A DNA stretch of 64,000 nucleotides from an uncultured Dermabacter sp. (GCA_947252755.1 CAMXWV010000010.1:29552-93551), one strand, 5' to 3'; counted from the stretch's first letter, positions 36,126 to 46,741 are shown. Program-made: numbers and translations. Notes: generated by a model from the letters alone, not told the origin.

Positions 36126-36312
36126 AGTGCATGTCCCTTCTGGCTTGGTGCGTTCGAATCTCAAACGCTCCCGGTGCTTGCTCGATGCACGATTCAGAAG
36201 GAACTCTTGCCTTGCGATGCCAGCCGCAGCACGCTGCGCCTGACATGAAACTACTTCCGAGCAACGCTCTCAACCCTACACGGCCCGCACCGGTAAGTCT
36301 GCGAGCATGTAG

Positions 36313-36360
36313 GCCACGCTCTAGGCCTGGACATCCCCAGGTTGGCGCCACGCTCTAGGC
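36313..36360. repeat. 14-bp direct repeat upstream of P-type ATPase gene
   Basis: GCCACGCTCTAGGC occurs at 36313-36326 and again at 36347-36360, 34 bases apart start to start. The second copy carries the TAGGCT that would be the -10 box of the ATPase gene (six bases before its ATG). It may be a duplicated promoter or an operator pair. Confidence 0.6.
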
Positions 36361-36367
36361 TGGGGAG

Positions 36368-39133
36368 ATGGACGCCGCACCTTCTGCCTCCTCTGCTCAC
36401 TCCCCCACCACACCGGCACCAACCACACCAGCCCCAACCACGCCGGCCTTGACCGCACCGGACAGCCCGCATGCGGCCAGTGCTGAGGATCTGCTGACCA
36501 CTCTTGGGGTGAGCGCGTCGGACGGGCTGACGGATGCGGAAGCGCGGTCCAGGCGTGAGCGGGTTGGGCCCAACAGCTTGCGCTCCGCTCCCCCGGTGCC
36601 GATCTGGCGGCGCGCGCTTGCCCTGGTGGCGGAACCTCTCACCTACCTGCTGCTCGCCGCGATCGTGGTGTCTGTGATCGCATGGGCGGCTGAGGGCGCG
36701 AGGGGTCTGCCGGTGGATGCGATCGTGATCGCTGCTGTGATCGTGCTGAACACTGCGATCGGCCTGGTCCAGGAGCTGAAGGCGGCAGACGCGGTGGCGT
36801 CACTGTCCACGATGACCAGCCCGCATGCCACCGTGACCCGGGACAGCCGCCAGCGGGAGATCGACGCTGCTGACCTGGTGCCCGGTGACATCATCCACCT
36901 GGGTGAAGGCGATGCAGTCCCGGCCGACGCGCGCCTGCTGTCCACCAGTCACCTCATGGTGGCCGAGGCTGCTCTCACCGGCGAATCCGTACCGGTGCAG
37001 AAGGATCCCGCACCGGTTGCGGCTGATGCCCCGCTTGGCGATCGACTGTCCATGGTGTTCTCCGGCACCGCGGTCACACAGGGCAGTGCCACGGCCGTGG
37101 TGACCGGCACCGGCGGCGCCACGGAGATCGGCCGGATCGCGGACATGATCTCCGACGCCGGCACAGTGGATACACCGCTGCAGAAAGAGATGGCGGCGGT
37201 GGGTCGGATGCTCACCATCGCGGTGATCGCGATTGCGCTGATCGTGATGGTGACCGCGTACCTGATGACCGATGACCATTCCCTCTCCTCCATCGTGACG
37301 GTGCTGCTGCTGGGCGTTTCGCTTGCAGTGGCAGCAGTCCCGGAAGGGCTCACCGCGATCGTGTCCATGGTGCTGGCGCTCGGCGTGCAGCAGATGGCCC
37401 GCTCCAACGCGATTGTGAAGCGACTGGATGCGGTGGAGTCTCTCGGCTCCGCGGGCGTGGTGTGCACGGATAAGACCGGCACACTCACTCAGAACCAGAT
37501 GCGGATCGAACGGGTGATCACCGGGTCGGGTGAGCACTCGCCAGCTGATGCGGAGGCTCGTGACACGCTGCTGCTCGGATCGCTTGCTTCCAATGCCCGG
37601 CTCACCGCGGAGGGTCCGATCGGGGACCCTACCGAGTCCACGTTTCTGCTGGCCGCTGCGGATGCTGGCCATGCCGTGCCGGATCTGGTGCGGCGTGATG
37701 AGCTGGCGTTCACCTCTGAACGCAAGCGCATGTCCGTGCTGGTCAGCAGCGATAACGGCAGCGATAACGGCACTGGGGCACAGCTGATTATGAAGGGCGC
37801 TCCGGATGTGGTGCTGGGGCGCTGCAGCGCTATTCGCACCGGCAGTGGTGAGGTGCCGCTTGATGATGCGCAGCGCCGGGAGATCGAAGAGACGATCGCT
37901 CGCCTAGCCGGGGAGGCGTACCGCACGCTCGCGGTGGCGGTGCGGGAGATGGACGCGTCGGCGCTGACTGAGGAGGACGAGCAGAACCTGACCCTGGTGG
38001 GCATTGTGGCGATCATCGACCCGCCGCGCCCGGAGGTGAAGCAGGCGATTGCGCAGGCTCAGCAAGCGGGGATCCGCGTCATCATGATCACCGGGGATCA
38101 CCCGTTGACCGCGCAACGGATCGCGGAGGACCTGGGCATTGCCCAGTCCCGGGTGCTCACCGGCGCGCAGGTGAACGAGCTGGATGATGCAGAGTTTGCG
38201 GAGGCCGTGCGCACCACCGGTGTGTTCGCGCGGGTGGATCCGAGCCATAAGCTGCGGATCGTTCGCCACCTGCAGGATGAGGGCCAGGTCGTGGCGATGA
38301 CCGGGGACGGCGTCAATGACGCTCCCGCGCTGAAGCGGGCGGATATCGGGGTGGCGATGGGCATCACCGGCACCCAGGTGTCTCATGACGCTGCCACCAT
38401 GATCCTGGCGGATGATGATTTCACCTCGATCATCACCGCGGTGGAGAAGGGCCGCGGCATCTACCGCAACCTCACGAAGGTGCTTCGCTACCTGCTCAGC
38501 TCGAATATGGGCGAGGTGCTCACCGTGTTCGGCGGCGTGGCGCTGGTGGGGATGCTCGGCTTGCGCCAGGAGGACGGCGCTGTTCTGCTGCCGCTGCTTG
38601 CCACGCAGATCCTGTGGGTGAACCTGGTGACGGACTCGCTGCCCGCGCTTGCGCTTGGACTCGACCCGGTGGACCGCACGGTGATGACGCAGCCGCCGCG
38701 TCGGGTGGGCGAGCGGGCGCTGAACCGCGCCGAGTGGGCGCGGATTCTGTGGACCGGGCTGCTGATGGCTGCTCTCACTCTCGTGGCGCTGGATGCGGGC
38801 CTGCCCGGCGGGCTGATCGACGGCACAGATGATGCGGTGACTGCGCGGACCGTGGCGTTCACGACACTGGTGGTGCTGCAGCTGGTGAACGCGCTCTCGG
38901 TGCGCCACGCGCACCGCAGCATGGCGGTGGGCCTGTTCACCAATCCGGTGCTGTGGGGTGCGCTTGCGATCGCATTCGGTCTGCAGCTGCTGGTGCTGTA
39001 TGTGCCGTTCCTCAATACCGCGTTCACCACGGTGCCGCTGGACGGTGCGCACTGGCTGGTGGTTGCTGGGTGCGCGGCAGTGTTCCTGGTGGTTGAGGAA
39101 CTGCGCCGGGCCGTGGTGCGGATGCTCAGGTGA
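36368..39133 (+). CDS. Calcium-type (P2A) cation-translocating P-type ATPase
   Basis: This 921-residue P-type ATPase has an N-terminal cation-ATPase domain, the actuator TGES (about residue 203), the phosphorylated aspartate in DKTGTLT (D368) and the hinge GDGVNDAPALK near residue 646. Ten membrane helices are expected. Helix 4 AAVPEGL and helix 6 NLVTDSLPALALG match the calcium-binding residues of SERCA/PMR1-type pumps, so calcium (or manganese) export is likely. The first 35 residues are Ala/Thr/Pro repeats. TAGGCT six bases before the ATG suggests a leaderless message. Confidence 0.9.
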   Translation: MDAAPSASSAHSPTTPAPTTPAPTTPALTAPDSPHAASAEDLLTTLGVSASDGLTDAEARSRRERVGPNSLRSAPPVPIWRRALALVAEPLTYLLLAAIVVSVIAWAAEGARGLPVDAIVIAAVIVLNTAIGLVQELKAADAVASLSTMTSPHATVTRDSRQREIDAADLVPGDIIHLGEGDAVPADARLLSTSHLMVAEAALTGESVPVQKDPAPVAADAPLGDRLSMVFSGTAVTQGSATAVVTGTGGATEIGRIADMISDAGTVDTPLQKEMAAVGRMLTIAVIAIALIVMVTAYLMTDDHSLSSIVTVLLLGVSLAVAAVPEGLTAIVSMVLALGVQQMARSNAIVKRLDAVESLGSAGVVCTDKTGTLTQNQMRIERVITGSGEHSPADAEARDTLLLGSLASNARLTAEGPIGDPTESTFLLAAADAGHAVPDLVRRDELAFTSERKRMSVLVSSDNGSDNGTGAQLIMKGAPDVVLGRCSAIRTGSGEVPLDDAQRREIEETIARLAGEAYRTLAVAVREMDASALTEEDEQNLTLVGIVAIIDPPRPEVKQAIAQAQQAGIRVIMITGDHPLTAQRIAEDLGIAQSRVLTGAQVNELDDAEFAEAVRTTGVFARVDPSHKLRIVRHLQDEGQVVAMTGDGVNDAPALKRADIGVAMGITGTQVSHDAATMILADDDFTSIITAVEKGRGIYRNLTKVLRYLLSSNMGEVLTVFGGVALVGMLGLRQEDGAVLLPLLATQILWVNLVTDSLPALALGLDPVDRTVMTQPPRRVGERALNRAEWARILWTGLLMAALTLVALDAGLPGGLIDGTDDAVTARTVAFTTLVVLQLVNALSVRHAHRSMAVGLFTNPVLWGALAIAFGLQLLVLYVPFLNTAFTTVPLDGAHWLVVAGCAAVFLVVEELRRAVVRMLR

Positions 39134-39270
39134 ACAGGCGCTGAACCGTGCCGATCGTCCCTGGTTGCGGGCATCTGGCGGGCGCACAATAGAGGTGCAC
39201 ATCATTGACCCGCTGACCTGGAGGGCCACCCGCCAAGGAACCCCGGGAACGCAGATCACAGGAGGCATCT

Positions 39271-40413
39271 ATGTCCAGCACGTTTGTTCTTGCCAGCCCC
39301 TCACGTTACGTGCAGGGGAAGAATGCCATCGTCCAGCTGGGTGATCACCTCTCCCCGATCGGAACGAACCCACTGCTGGTGGCGGACGATGTGGTGTGGG
39401 GCATCGTGGAGAAGGGTCTGAGCGAAGGCTTCGAGAAGGCCGGCCTGCCGATCACTCGCGTGGGCTTTGAACGCTTCGCCACACCGAAGGCCGTGGATGA
39501 CCTGGTGGCCACCATCAAGGAGAACGGCCACGACGTGATCGTGGGCTTGGGCGGCGGCTCCACAATCGATGCGGCGAAGGCCTCAGCGCACCTGGCGGAG
39601 ATCCGCTGCGCCAGTGTGCCCACCGCGGCGTCATCCGATGCTCCCACGTCTGCTCTGTCGGTGATCTACACCGAGGAGGGCGAGTTCATGGAGTACCGCT
39701 TCTTCCCGCGCAACCCGGACCTGGTGCTGATCGATACGCAGCTGGTGGCGTCAGCGCCGGACACGTTCCTGATCGCGGGTGTGGGCGATGCGCTCGCCAC
39801 CTACCTAGAGGCTCGGGCCACTGATCGCGGTACTGGAACTACCATGGCCGGCGGCCGCCCAACGCGTTCCGCTATGGCACTGGCCCGCCTCAGCTGGGAT
39901 CTGATCTGGGAGAACGCCCTGCCGGCTCTGGACGCGGTGCGTTCCAAACAGGTGACCCCGGCGCTGGAGCGCCTGGTGGAGGCGAACACGTTGCTGTCCG
40001 GTCTCGGGTTCGAGTCGGGCGGTCTGGCGGCGGCGCATGCGATCCACAATGGTTTGACTGCGGCTCCGCAGACGCACGGTCTCACACACGGCCAGAAGGT
40101 GAACATCGGTTCGCTGACTCAGCTGGTGCTGGAGGGTGCGCCCACCAAGGAGATCGAGGACTTCATCGAGTTCACCACTCGCGTGGGACTGCCCACTTCG
40201 CTGACGGAGATCGGCCTGTCCCCGCAGAACACGAAGGAGCTGCAGGCTGTGGCTGAGGCCGCAACGGCTGAGGGCGAAACCATTCACAACATGCCGATGC
40301 CGGTGACGGCGGAGGATGTGGTGGCGGCGCTGATCTCCGTGGAGGAGATCTCCCGACGCGTTCGCGCCGAGCGCGGCCTGCCCGAGGCGAAGAAGTACAA
40401 CGCGAAGCACTGA
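39271..40413 (+). CDS. gldA: Glycerol dehydrogenase (iron-containing ADH family)
   Basis: This 380-residue family-III dehydrogenase oxidises glycerol to dihydroxyacetone with NAD. Nucleotide-binding GGGSTIDAAKA is at about residues 92-102. The metal ligands are the Asp in GVGDALATYLEA and the His residues in AAAHAIHNG and THGLTHGQKV. An AGGAGG ribosome-binding site precedes the ATG. It ends the core part of the window. The closest family call is GldA, with other polyols possible as substrates. Confidence 0.9.
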   Translation: MSSTFVLASPSRYVQGKNAIVQLGDHLSPIGTNPLLVADDVVWGIVEKGLSEGFEKAGLPITRVGFERFATPKAVDDLVATIKENGHDVIVGLGGGSTIDAAKASAHLAEIRCASVPTAASSDAPTSALSVIYTEEGEFMEYRFFPRNPDLVLIDTQLVASAPDTFLIAGVGDALATYLEARATDRGTGTTMAGGRPTRSAMALARLSWDLIWENALPALDAVRSKQVTPALERLVEANTLLSGLGFESGGLAAAHAIHNGLTAAPQTHGLTHGQKVNIGSLTQLVLEGAPTKEIEDFIEFTTRVGLPTSLTEIGLSPQNTKELQAVAEAATAEGETIHNMPMPVTAEDVVAALISVEEISRRVRAERGLPEAKKYNAKH

Positions 40414-40461
40414 GCCGAAACAGCACCCGCCGCGGTGACGACGCGGTGGTGTTACAGGGTG

Positions 40462-40493
40462 ACGGGGTGCGGACCTGCTGGTCCGTGCCCCGT
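40462..40493. terminator. Stem-loop after gldA
   Basis: Fourteen-base arms (40462-40475 and 40480-40493) with two G-T pairs close a TGCT loop 49 bases after the gldA stop. The rest of the 291-bp gap to hsdM holds no gene. TATCCT near 40640 is a possible -10 box for the restriction operon. Confidence 0.6.
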
Positions 40494-40704
40494 TTCGCTG
40501 GATGGGGCGGTGCGGGGCAGGAGCAGCGGAGCTAGGGGTTCTGGTTTTGGTGCGGGTTTCTGGTCCGGGGTTCACCGGATCCACCGTGATGCCGGCGGCG
40601 CGCCCATACCTGGAGACCCTCAGATGTCCGCGGTGCTCGGTATCCTGAGGTGAGCGTAGTAACTGCAGACGGGAGCTCGTCTCTCGCGCGAAGGAGACCA
40701 CACT

Positions 40705-42270
40705 ATGGCGAGACGAGCACCGAAGGCGAAGCCAGCGAAGACTCTTGAGCAAACGCTCTGGGATGCTGCCGACAAGCTCAGAGGCAACCAGGAACCTGGC
40801 GAGTACAAGCACGTAGTGCTGGGATTGGTGTTCCTCAAGTATGTCTCCGACCGGTTCGAAGAGCACCGTGCCCTACTTGAGGAGGAGCTGGCCGCTGAAG
40901 GCTTCGAGCCTGACCAGATCGAGATGCTCCTGAATAGCGAGGACGAGTACAGGCGCGACAACGTTTTCTGGGTGCCGTCTCTCGCGCGGTGGAGCCACGT
41001 GCAGTCGATGGCGAAGCAGCCGGAGATCGGGCAGACGATCGATCAAGCGATGGATTTGATTGAGGAGAAGAATCCTTCTCTGCGTGGTGTGCTCCCGCGC
41101 AATTACGGGCGCGACGGTCTTGACAAGCGCCGCCTGGGTGAGCTTGTTGATCTTATCGGTTCAATCGGCTTCACGGAGGCTGACGATCACGGCGCTGACG
41201 ATGTGCTTGGCCGGGTGTACGAGTATTTCTTGGGTCAGTTCGCGGGCAAGGAGACCGGCAAGGACGCTGGTGCTTTCTACACGCCGCGCTCAGTCGTCAA
41301 AACTCTTGTGGAGATGCTGGAGCCGTACAAGGGGCGTGTGTTTGATCCCGCTGCGGGCTCGGGCGGTATGTTCGTCCAGTCGGCAGAGTTCGTGAGGGCT
41401 CACGGCGGCAGCCGCACTGACATTTCCGTGTTTGGGCAGGAGTTCACGGACACAACGTGGAGACTTGCGAAGATGAACCTGGCACTGCGGGGTATCGAGG
41501 CTGATCTGGGCACCCGCTCAGCTGATTCTTTCACTGAAGATCTCCACCCGGATCTGCGCGCTGACTATGTGATCGCGAATCCACCGTTCAATGTTTCTGA
41601 CTGGTGGGACGCGAAACTGGCTGACGATCCGCGGTGGAAGTACGGGACGCCGCCGAAGGGCAATGCGAACTTTGCTTGGGTTCAGCACTTCATCTACCAC
41701 CTGGCGCCGAACGGCACCGCGGGCTTTGTTCTGGCTAACGGGTCACTTTCTTCGAAGAGCGGTGGGGAGGGCGAGATTCGACGCAAGCTCGTGGAAGCCG
41801 ATCTGGTGGACTGCATCGTGGCGATGCCGGACAAGCTGTTCTTCAACACGGGAATCCCGGTGTCGCTGTGGTTCGTGTCTAAGGATCGCGGCGGCAATGG
41901 GCATCGCGCGCGAAGCAGTGAAGTGCTGTTCATCGACGCGCGGAAACTCGGGGACATGGAGTCGCGCCGCCTGCGCGTGCTATCGGACGACGACATTGCG
42001 CAGATCTCGGACACCTACCACGAATGGCGCAACCACGACGGCAGCTATGAAGACGTCCCCGGTTTCGCGAAGTCAGCCACGATCGACGAGATCAAGAAAC
42101 ACGACTTTGTTCTCACACCAGGCCGTTACGTGGGCGCTGCGGAGGCAGAGGTCGACGACGAGCCAATCGACGAGAAGATCGAACGCCTCACGAATGAGTT
42201 GTTCGCCGAGTTCGAGCGTGGCCGTGAGCTTGAGGACGAGGTTCGGCGACGAATCGGGAGCTTGACGTGA
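40705..42270 (+). CDS. hsdM: Type I restriction-modification system, methyltransferase subunit
   Basis: This 521-residue HsdM methylates adenine N6 in the asymmetric target recognised by HsdS. An N-terminal helical HsdM_N domain (residues 10-150) precedes the N6_Mtase domain. The SAM motif DPAAGSGGMF is at about 213-222 and the catalytic NPPF at 291-294. GAAGGAG lies before the ATG. The stop is nested in the GTGA start of hsdS. First gene of the defence-rich region. Confidence 0.95.
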   Translation: MARRAPKAKPAKTLEQTLWDAADKLRGNQEPGEYKHVVLGLVFLKYVSDRFEEHRALLEEELAAEGFEPDQIEMLLNSEDEYRRDNVFWVPSLARWSHVQSMAKQPEIGQTIDQAMDLIEEKNPSLRGVLPRNYGRDGLDKRRLGELVDLIGSIGFTEADDHGADDVLGRVYEYFLGQFAGKETGKDAGAFYTPRSVVKTLVEMLEPYKGRVFDPAAGSGGMFVQSAEFVRAHGGSRTDISVFGQEFTDTTWRLAKMNLALRGIEADLGTRSADSFTEDLHPDLRADYVIANPPFNVSDWWDAKLADDPRWKYGTPPKGNANFAWVQHFIYHLAPNGTAGFVLANGSLSSKSGGEGEIRRKLVEADLVDCIVAMPDKLFFNTGIPVSLWFVSKDRGGNGHRARSSEVLFIDARKLGDMESRRLRVLSDDDIAQISDTYHEWRNHDGSYEDVPGFAKSATIDEIKKHDFVLTPGRYVGAAEAEVDDEPIDEKIERLTNELFAEFERGRELEDEVRRRIGSLT

Positions 42271-43463
42271 CTTTAATACCTGAGCTCGGCCTCGACGTCC
42301 CGTCAACATGGAATGTGGAAACCCTTGAGAGCGTGACATCAAAAATCGGCAGTGGAGCCACGCCGCGCGGCGGGTCTTCAGTGTACGTAGAGTCTGGCCC
42401 CGCGTTGATTCGCAGCCAGAATGTTTACGACCACCAGTTCAAGACAGATGGTTTGGTTTTCCTCAGCAGTGAAGCAGCGTCAGCACTTCGCGGAGTGACC
42501 GTCGAGAAAAACGATGTACTGATAAACATCACTGGTGACTCCATACTTCGCGTGACGACAGTTCCAGAAACTATTCTTCCCGCTCGTGTCAACCAGCACG
42601 TTGCGATTGTGCGGTCGAACGGAAAGGTAGACCCCGGGTACCTGCAAAAGTGGCTTTCACTGCCGCTAATGAAGGATTTCATGCTGGGACACTCAGCCGG
42701 CGGTACTCGAAAGGCTGTAACTAAGGGTCATTTGCAGTCGTTCCCGATACCGGTCCCACCTATCCCAGAACAACGCGCGATCGCTGCGGCGCTCGGCGCG
42801 CTCGACGACAAAATCGAGTCGAACCGGCGGATCATTGACTTAATTCCGAGGTTCGTACGTTCACAGGTAGACTCAGTGACCATTTCCGAGTCCGCAACGA
42901 TCCCAGTATCAGATCTCGCAACCTTCACCAACGGCGGAGCTTATACGAAAGGTGCGTCCGGGACTGGGCGCATGGTAATCCGGATTGCAGAGCTAAACTC
43001 CGGGCCCGGAAGCTCAACTGTATATAACGACATAGAGGTTCCAGACGAGAAGACCGCCCGGGCAGGAGATATCTTGATGGCCTGGTCCGGATCTTTGGGT
43101 GTACACCGTTGGCACCGCGATGAGGCCATCATCAACCAACACATCTTCAAAGTTGTTCCCACTGGATACCCGTCATGGCTAGTGTTCGATCGACTTGAAG
43201 CAATCATGCCTGTATTCCGGGCGCTCGCCGCCGATAAGGCGACGACAATGGGGCACATCAATAGGGGGCACCTCACTACAACGGCAGTAGCATTACCGAC
43301 CGCTGCCACGATCGCCCGACTCGATGCAAAACTCGCCCCGCTCTGGAAGAGACTTCTTCTAGCTGAACAAGAAGTTCTCCAATTGGCTCGTCTTCGCGAT
43401 ACTCTCTTACCAGAGCTACTCTCCGGCCGCATTCGTGTCCCTATCGAAGAGGTGAAGGCATGA
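42267..43463 (+). CDS. hsdS: Type I restriction-modification system, specificity subunit
   Basis: This 398-residue HsdS has two target-recognition domains (about 1-165 and 195-370), each followed by a conserved helix. The first spacer contains IPVPPIPEQRAIAAALGALDDKIESNRRIIDLI and the second the degenerate ATIARLDAKLAPLWKRLLLAEQEVLQL. The sequence is AT-richer and less codon-biased than hsdM and hsdR, as usual for freely exchanged recognition domains. It starts with GTG inside the hsdM stop, and its stop overlaps the hsdR ATG. The target site cannot be predicted by eye. Confidence 0.93.
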   Translation: MTLIPELGLDVPSTWNVETLESVTSKIGSGATPRGGSSVYVESGPALIRSQNVYDHQFKTDGLVFLSSEAASALRGVTVEKNDVLINITGDSILRVTTVPETILPARVNQHVAIVRSNGKVDPGYLQKWLSLPLMKDFMLGHSAGGTRKAVTKGHLQSFPIPVPPIPEQRAIAAALGALDDKIESNRRIIDLIPRFVRSQVDSVTISESATIPVSDLATFTNGGAYTKGASGTGRMVIRIAELNSGPGSSTVYNDIEVPDEKTARAGDILMAWSGSLGVHRWHRDEAIINQHIFKVVPTGYPSWLVFDRLEAIMPVFRALAADKATTMGHINRGHLTTTAVALPTAATIARLDAKLAPLWKRLLLAEQEVLQLARLRDTLLPELLSGRIRVPIEEVKA

Positions 43464-46400
43464 CCACCTTTAACGAGAACACCGTCGAACAGGCGGCGAT
43501 GGAGTATTTTGCCGAGTTGGGCTACCAACGAGTGCATGGTCCTCAAATCGCGCCTGGAGCGCCTGGTGCCGAGCGGGAGTCGTACGCGGACGTCATTCTG
43601 TGGAACCGCCTGCGTGATGCAGTGGAGCGGATCAACCCTGGCACGGACTCCGCACTAATCGCCGCCGCTTTGAGAACCGTGCAGCGTGCTGAGTCGCAAA
43701 GCTCTATTGACGAGAACGCCCGCCTGCACAGGCTCATCACGGAAGGCGTTCCGGTTGAGCATCGCGACGACGATGGCGAACTAAGAACCGCGCGCCTGTG
43801 GCTCATCGACTTCGACGAGCCGGGGAACAACATCTGGATGGCAATCAACCAGTGCACGATCGTTGAGAACGGCAAGAACCGGCGCCCTGACGTGCTCGTC
43901 ATGGTCAACGGGCTCCCGCTCGGGCTCCTGGAGCTGAAGAATCCGGCCACCGGCCAAGCAACATTGAAGTCGGCATGGAACCAGGTGCAGACCTACCGTC
44001 GAGACATCCCATCAGTGTTCGTCCCGAACGCGGTAACCGTGATCTCTGACGGAACGTCGGCGGCGATGAGCAGCTACTCGGGCGCGTTCGAGCACTACGC
44101 GCCCTGGAAGACCATCGAAGGCCGTGAGGTCGTCAGCAATCGACCAGCCCTTGAGGTTCTCATCAAGGGTGTGTTCGAGCCGAAGCGGTTCCTGGATCTG
44201 CTGAAGAACTTCGTGGTGTTCAGTGACGAGACAGTCACTGACAAGTCGACGGGGCAGCCCACTCGGGCACTCGTGAAACGTGTGGCGAAATACCATCAGT
44301 ACTGGGCAGTCAACGCCGCCGTGGAATCCACGGTACACGCGTCAAGCCCTGATGGGGACCGTCGCGGCGGCGTGGTGTGGCACACCCAGGGCTCCGGAAA
44401 AAGCTTCGAGATGGTGTTCTACGCCGCGAAGATCATGCGCGACCCGCGCATGGCGAACCCAACTCTGGTGTTCATCACCGATCGCAATGATCTGGACGAT
44501 CAGCTGTTCGGCGAAACATTCGCCCCGGCCCGCATCCTGCCGGAAACACCAGTGCAGGCGGCAACCCGCTCGGATCTGCGCGCAAAGCTGAAGCGCGCCT
44601 CGGGTGGAATCGTGTTCACCACCTTGCAGAAGTTTGCGCCGGGCGAAGACGGGGACACCAACCCCGTGCTTACTGACCGGCGGAACGTCGTGGTCATTGC
44701 TGACGAGGCGCACAGAAGTCAATACGGCTTCAGCGAAACCCTCGACCGGCACGGCCGGCTCAAATCCGGCCTGGCCAAGCACATGCGCGATGCGCTTCCC
44801 GGCGCAACATACCTCGGCTTCACCGGCACTCCGATCGAATCAAATGACAAATCCACGCGGGCCGTATTCGGCGACTACGTGGACGTGTACGACCTCACCC
44901 GAGCAGTGGAGGATGGAGCGACTGTTCGGATCTTCTACGAATCCAGACTGGCAAAGATCGAACTGTCAGAGGAAGACCTCGCTGCCCTGGACGACCTCGC
45001 CGATGAGATCACCGAATCCGTCGAAGAAGACGCAGCAACAGCTGCAAAGTCACGGTGGTCCCGCCTCGAAGCAGTGGTAGGAGCCGAGTCAAGGCTCGAC
45101 CTTGTTGCCCGGGACATCGTGGAGCACTGGGAAAGGCGCCGGGAGTCCCTGTTCGGCAAGGGCATGATCGTGGCCATGAGCCGCCGGATCGCCGTACGGC
45201 TGTACGAGAAGATCGTTGAACTACGGCCTGACTGGCATTCCGATGACCCAGCGCAGGGAAAGATCAAGGTGGTGATGACCGGCTCAGCGGCTGATCCCGC
45301 CGAGTTCCAACCGCACATCCACTCCAACGAGGTTCGCAAAGACCTCAAACTGCGGGCAAAGAACCCGGACGATCCGCTGGAACTGGTCATTGTTCGCGAC
45401 ATGTGGCTGACCGGGTTCGACGCCCCGTCGATGCACACGATGTACGTGGACAAAACCATGCAGGGCGCGGGACTCATGCAAGCCATCGCACGAGTGAACC
45501 GCACGTTCCGGGACAAACCCGGCGGCCTGATCGTGGACTACATTGGAGTGTTCGCGAACCTCCAAAAGGCGTTGAACGAATACTCGCCCTCCGACCGTGA
45601 CCAAACCGGCGTTCCCATCGACGAAATGGTCCAGGTGATGCTGGAGAAGCACGACATCGTGCGCGGACTCCTCCATGGAGTCCAATTCGACTCCTCCTCG
45701 GAACTGACAGCCTCCCACCGATTGAACGAGTACGCGAAGGTTCTCGACTTCGTCATGGCAGATCCAGACCGGACATCACGGTTCAACGATCAGGTACTCG
45801 CTCTCGCCAAAGCATTCGCACTCTCGGGGGCACGTGACGAAGCCGCTCCGATCCGAAACGACGTCCGCCTGTTCACAGACGTCAGAGCAGCAATCCTGAA
45901 GATCCAGAATCCCGACTCCGGCCAGGGTGGATCAAACGCCGTTGAGATCGACACTGCACTTGGTCAGCTTCTCAACGAAGCGGTCACTGCTGATCAGGTC
46001 GTGGACGTGTACAAGCTCGCCGGGATCGTGACGCCTGAGATCTCAATCCTCAGCGATGAGTTCCTCGATTCGCTCGCAGATAAGGACAAGCCAAACCTTC
46101 AGATGGGGCTGCTGCGGCGTCTTCTCAACGACCAGATTCGAACCGTGCAGCGAACGAACATCGTTCAAGGACGCAAGTACTCGGAGATGCTCGATGAGGC
46201 CGTCAACCGCTACACCAACCGGTCATTGACCACCGCTGAGATCATCGCTGAGCTGGTGAAGCTCGCAAAAGAAATGCGAGACTCTCAGATGCGACACGAG
46301 GAGCTCGGGCTCCGCGAAGACGAAGTTGCCTTCTTTGACGCCGTTGCGCAGAACGACTCCGCGGTGATGGAGCTTGGGGACGAGACGCTCAAAACAATCG

Positions 46401-46594
46401 CGCGAGAACTCGTCAAGTCCGTGCGGCAGTCAGCAACAATCGACTGGAACCTCAAAGAGTCCGTACAGGCAGAGATGCGCGCCAAGGTTCGCCGCATCCT
46501 CATCAAACACAGGTACCCACCCGATGCAGAGAAGAAGGCAGTTGAGCTGGTTTTGGAGCAGGCAGAAGTGTTTGCTGGGACCGTAGCCCCGTAG
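43460..46594 (+). CDS. hsdR: Type I restriction-modification system, restriction/translocase subunit
   Basis: This 1044-residue HsdR has the N-terminal PD-(D/E)xK nuclease visible as RPDVLVMVNGLPLGLLELKN. The SF2 translocase has motif I QGSGKSFEMVF near residue 308, DEAHRSQYGF near 413 and the TGTPI motif III region after it. A C-terminal helical HsdM/S-binding domain starts at about 800. Translocation followed by distant cleavage of unmethylated foreign DNA is expected. Full length and intact. Its ATG overlaps the hsdS stop (ATGA), so the three genes form one operon. Confidence 0.95.
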   Translation: MTTFNENTVEQAAMEYFAELGYQRVHGPQIAPGAPGAERESYADVILWNRLRDAVERINPGTDSALIAAALRTVQRAESQSSIDENARLHRLITEGVPVEHRDDDGELRTARLWLIDFDEPGNNIWMAINQCTIVENGKNRRPDVLVMVNGLPLGLLELKNPATGQATLKSAWNQVQTYRRDIPSVFVPNAVTVISDGTSAAMSSYSGAFEHYAPWKTIEGREVVSNRPALEVLIKGVFEPKRFLDLLKNFVVFSDETVTDKSTGQPTRALVKRVAKYHQYWAVNAAVESTVHASSPDGDRRGGVVWHTQGSGKSFEMVFYAAKIMRDPRMANPTLVFITDRNDLDDQLFGETFAPARILPETPVQAATRSDLRAKLKRASGGIVFTTLQKFAPGEDGDTNPVLTDRRNVVVIADEAHRSQYGFSETLDRHGRLKSGLAKHMRDALPGATYLGFTGTPIESNDKSTRAVFGDYVDVYDLTRAVEDGATVRIFYESRLAKIELSEEDLAALDDLADEITESVEEDAATAAKSRWSRLEAVVGAESRLDLVARDIVEHWERRRESLFGKGMIVAMSRRIAVRLYEKIVELRPDWHSDDPAQGKIKVVMTGSAADPAEFQPHIHSNEVRKDLKLRAKNPDDPLELVIVRDMWLTGFDAPSMHTMYVDKTMQGAGLMQAIARVNRTFRDKPGGLIVDYIGVFANLQKALNEYSPSDRDQTGVPIDEMVQVMLEKHDIVRGLLHGVQFDSSSELTASHRLNEYAKVLDFVMADPDRTSRFNDQVLALAKAFALSGARDEAAPIRNDVRLFTDVRAAILKIQNPDSGQGGSNAVEIDTALGQLLNEAVTADQVVDVYKLAGIVTPEISILSDEFLDSLADKDKPNLQMGLLRRLLNDQIRTVQRTNIVQGRKYSEMLDEAVNRYTNRSLTTAEIIAELVKLAKEMRDSQMRHEELGLREDEVAFFDAVAQNDSAVMELGDETLKTIARELVKSVRQSATIDWNLKESVQAEMRAKVRRILIKHRYPPDAEKKAVELVLEQAEVFAGTVAP

Positions 46595-46741
46595 AACATT
46601 CAGCCATGGCAATCAAGGCCACCACTGACCGTTCGAGGTAGTTACGGATCCGTTCGTACCGTGGCGTTATGGCGATCGCCGTGTTCGATGATGGGGCCTA
46701 GACAGTCCTACACCTCTGAGCTCGGCCGAGCTGACCAAGCG

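Noticed and set aside
40414..40704. tRNA or integrase site at the left edge of the accessory region.
   Set aside because: I found no tRNA-like cloverleaf or integrase frame in the gap. Only a terminator-like stem and a possible promoter are visible.
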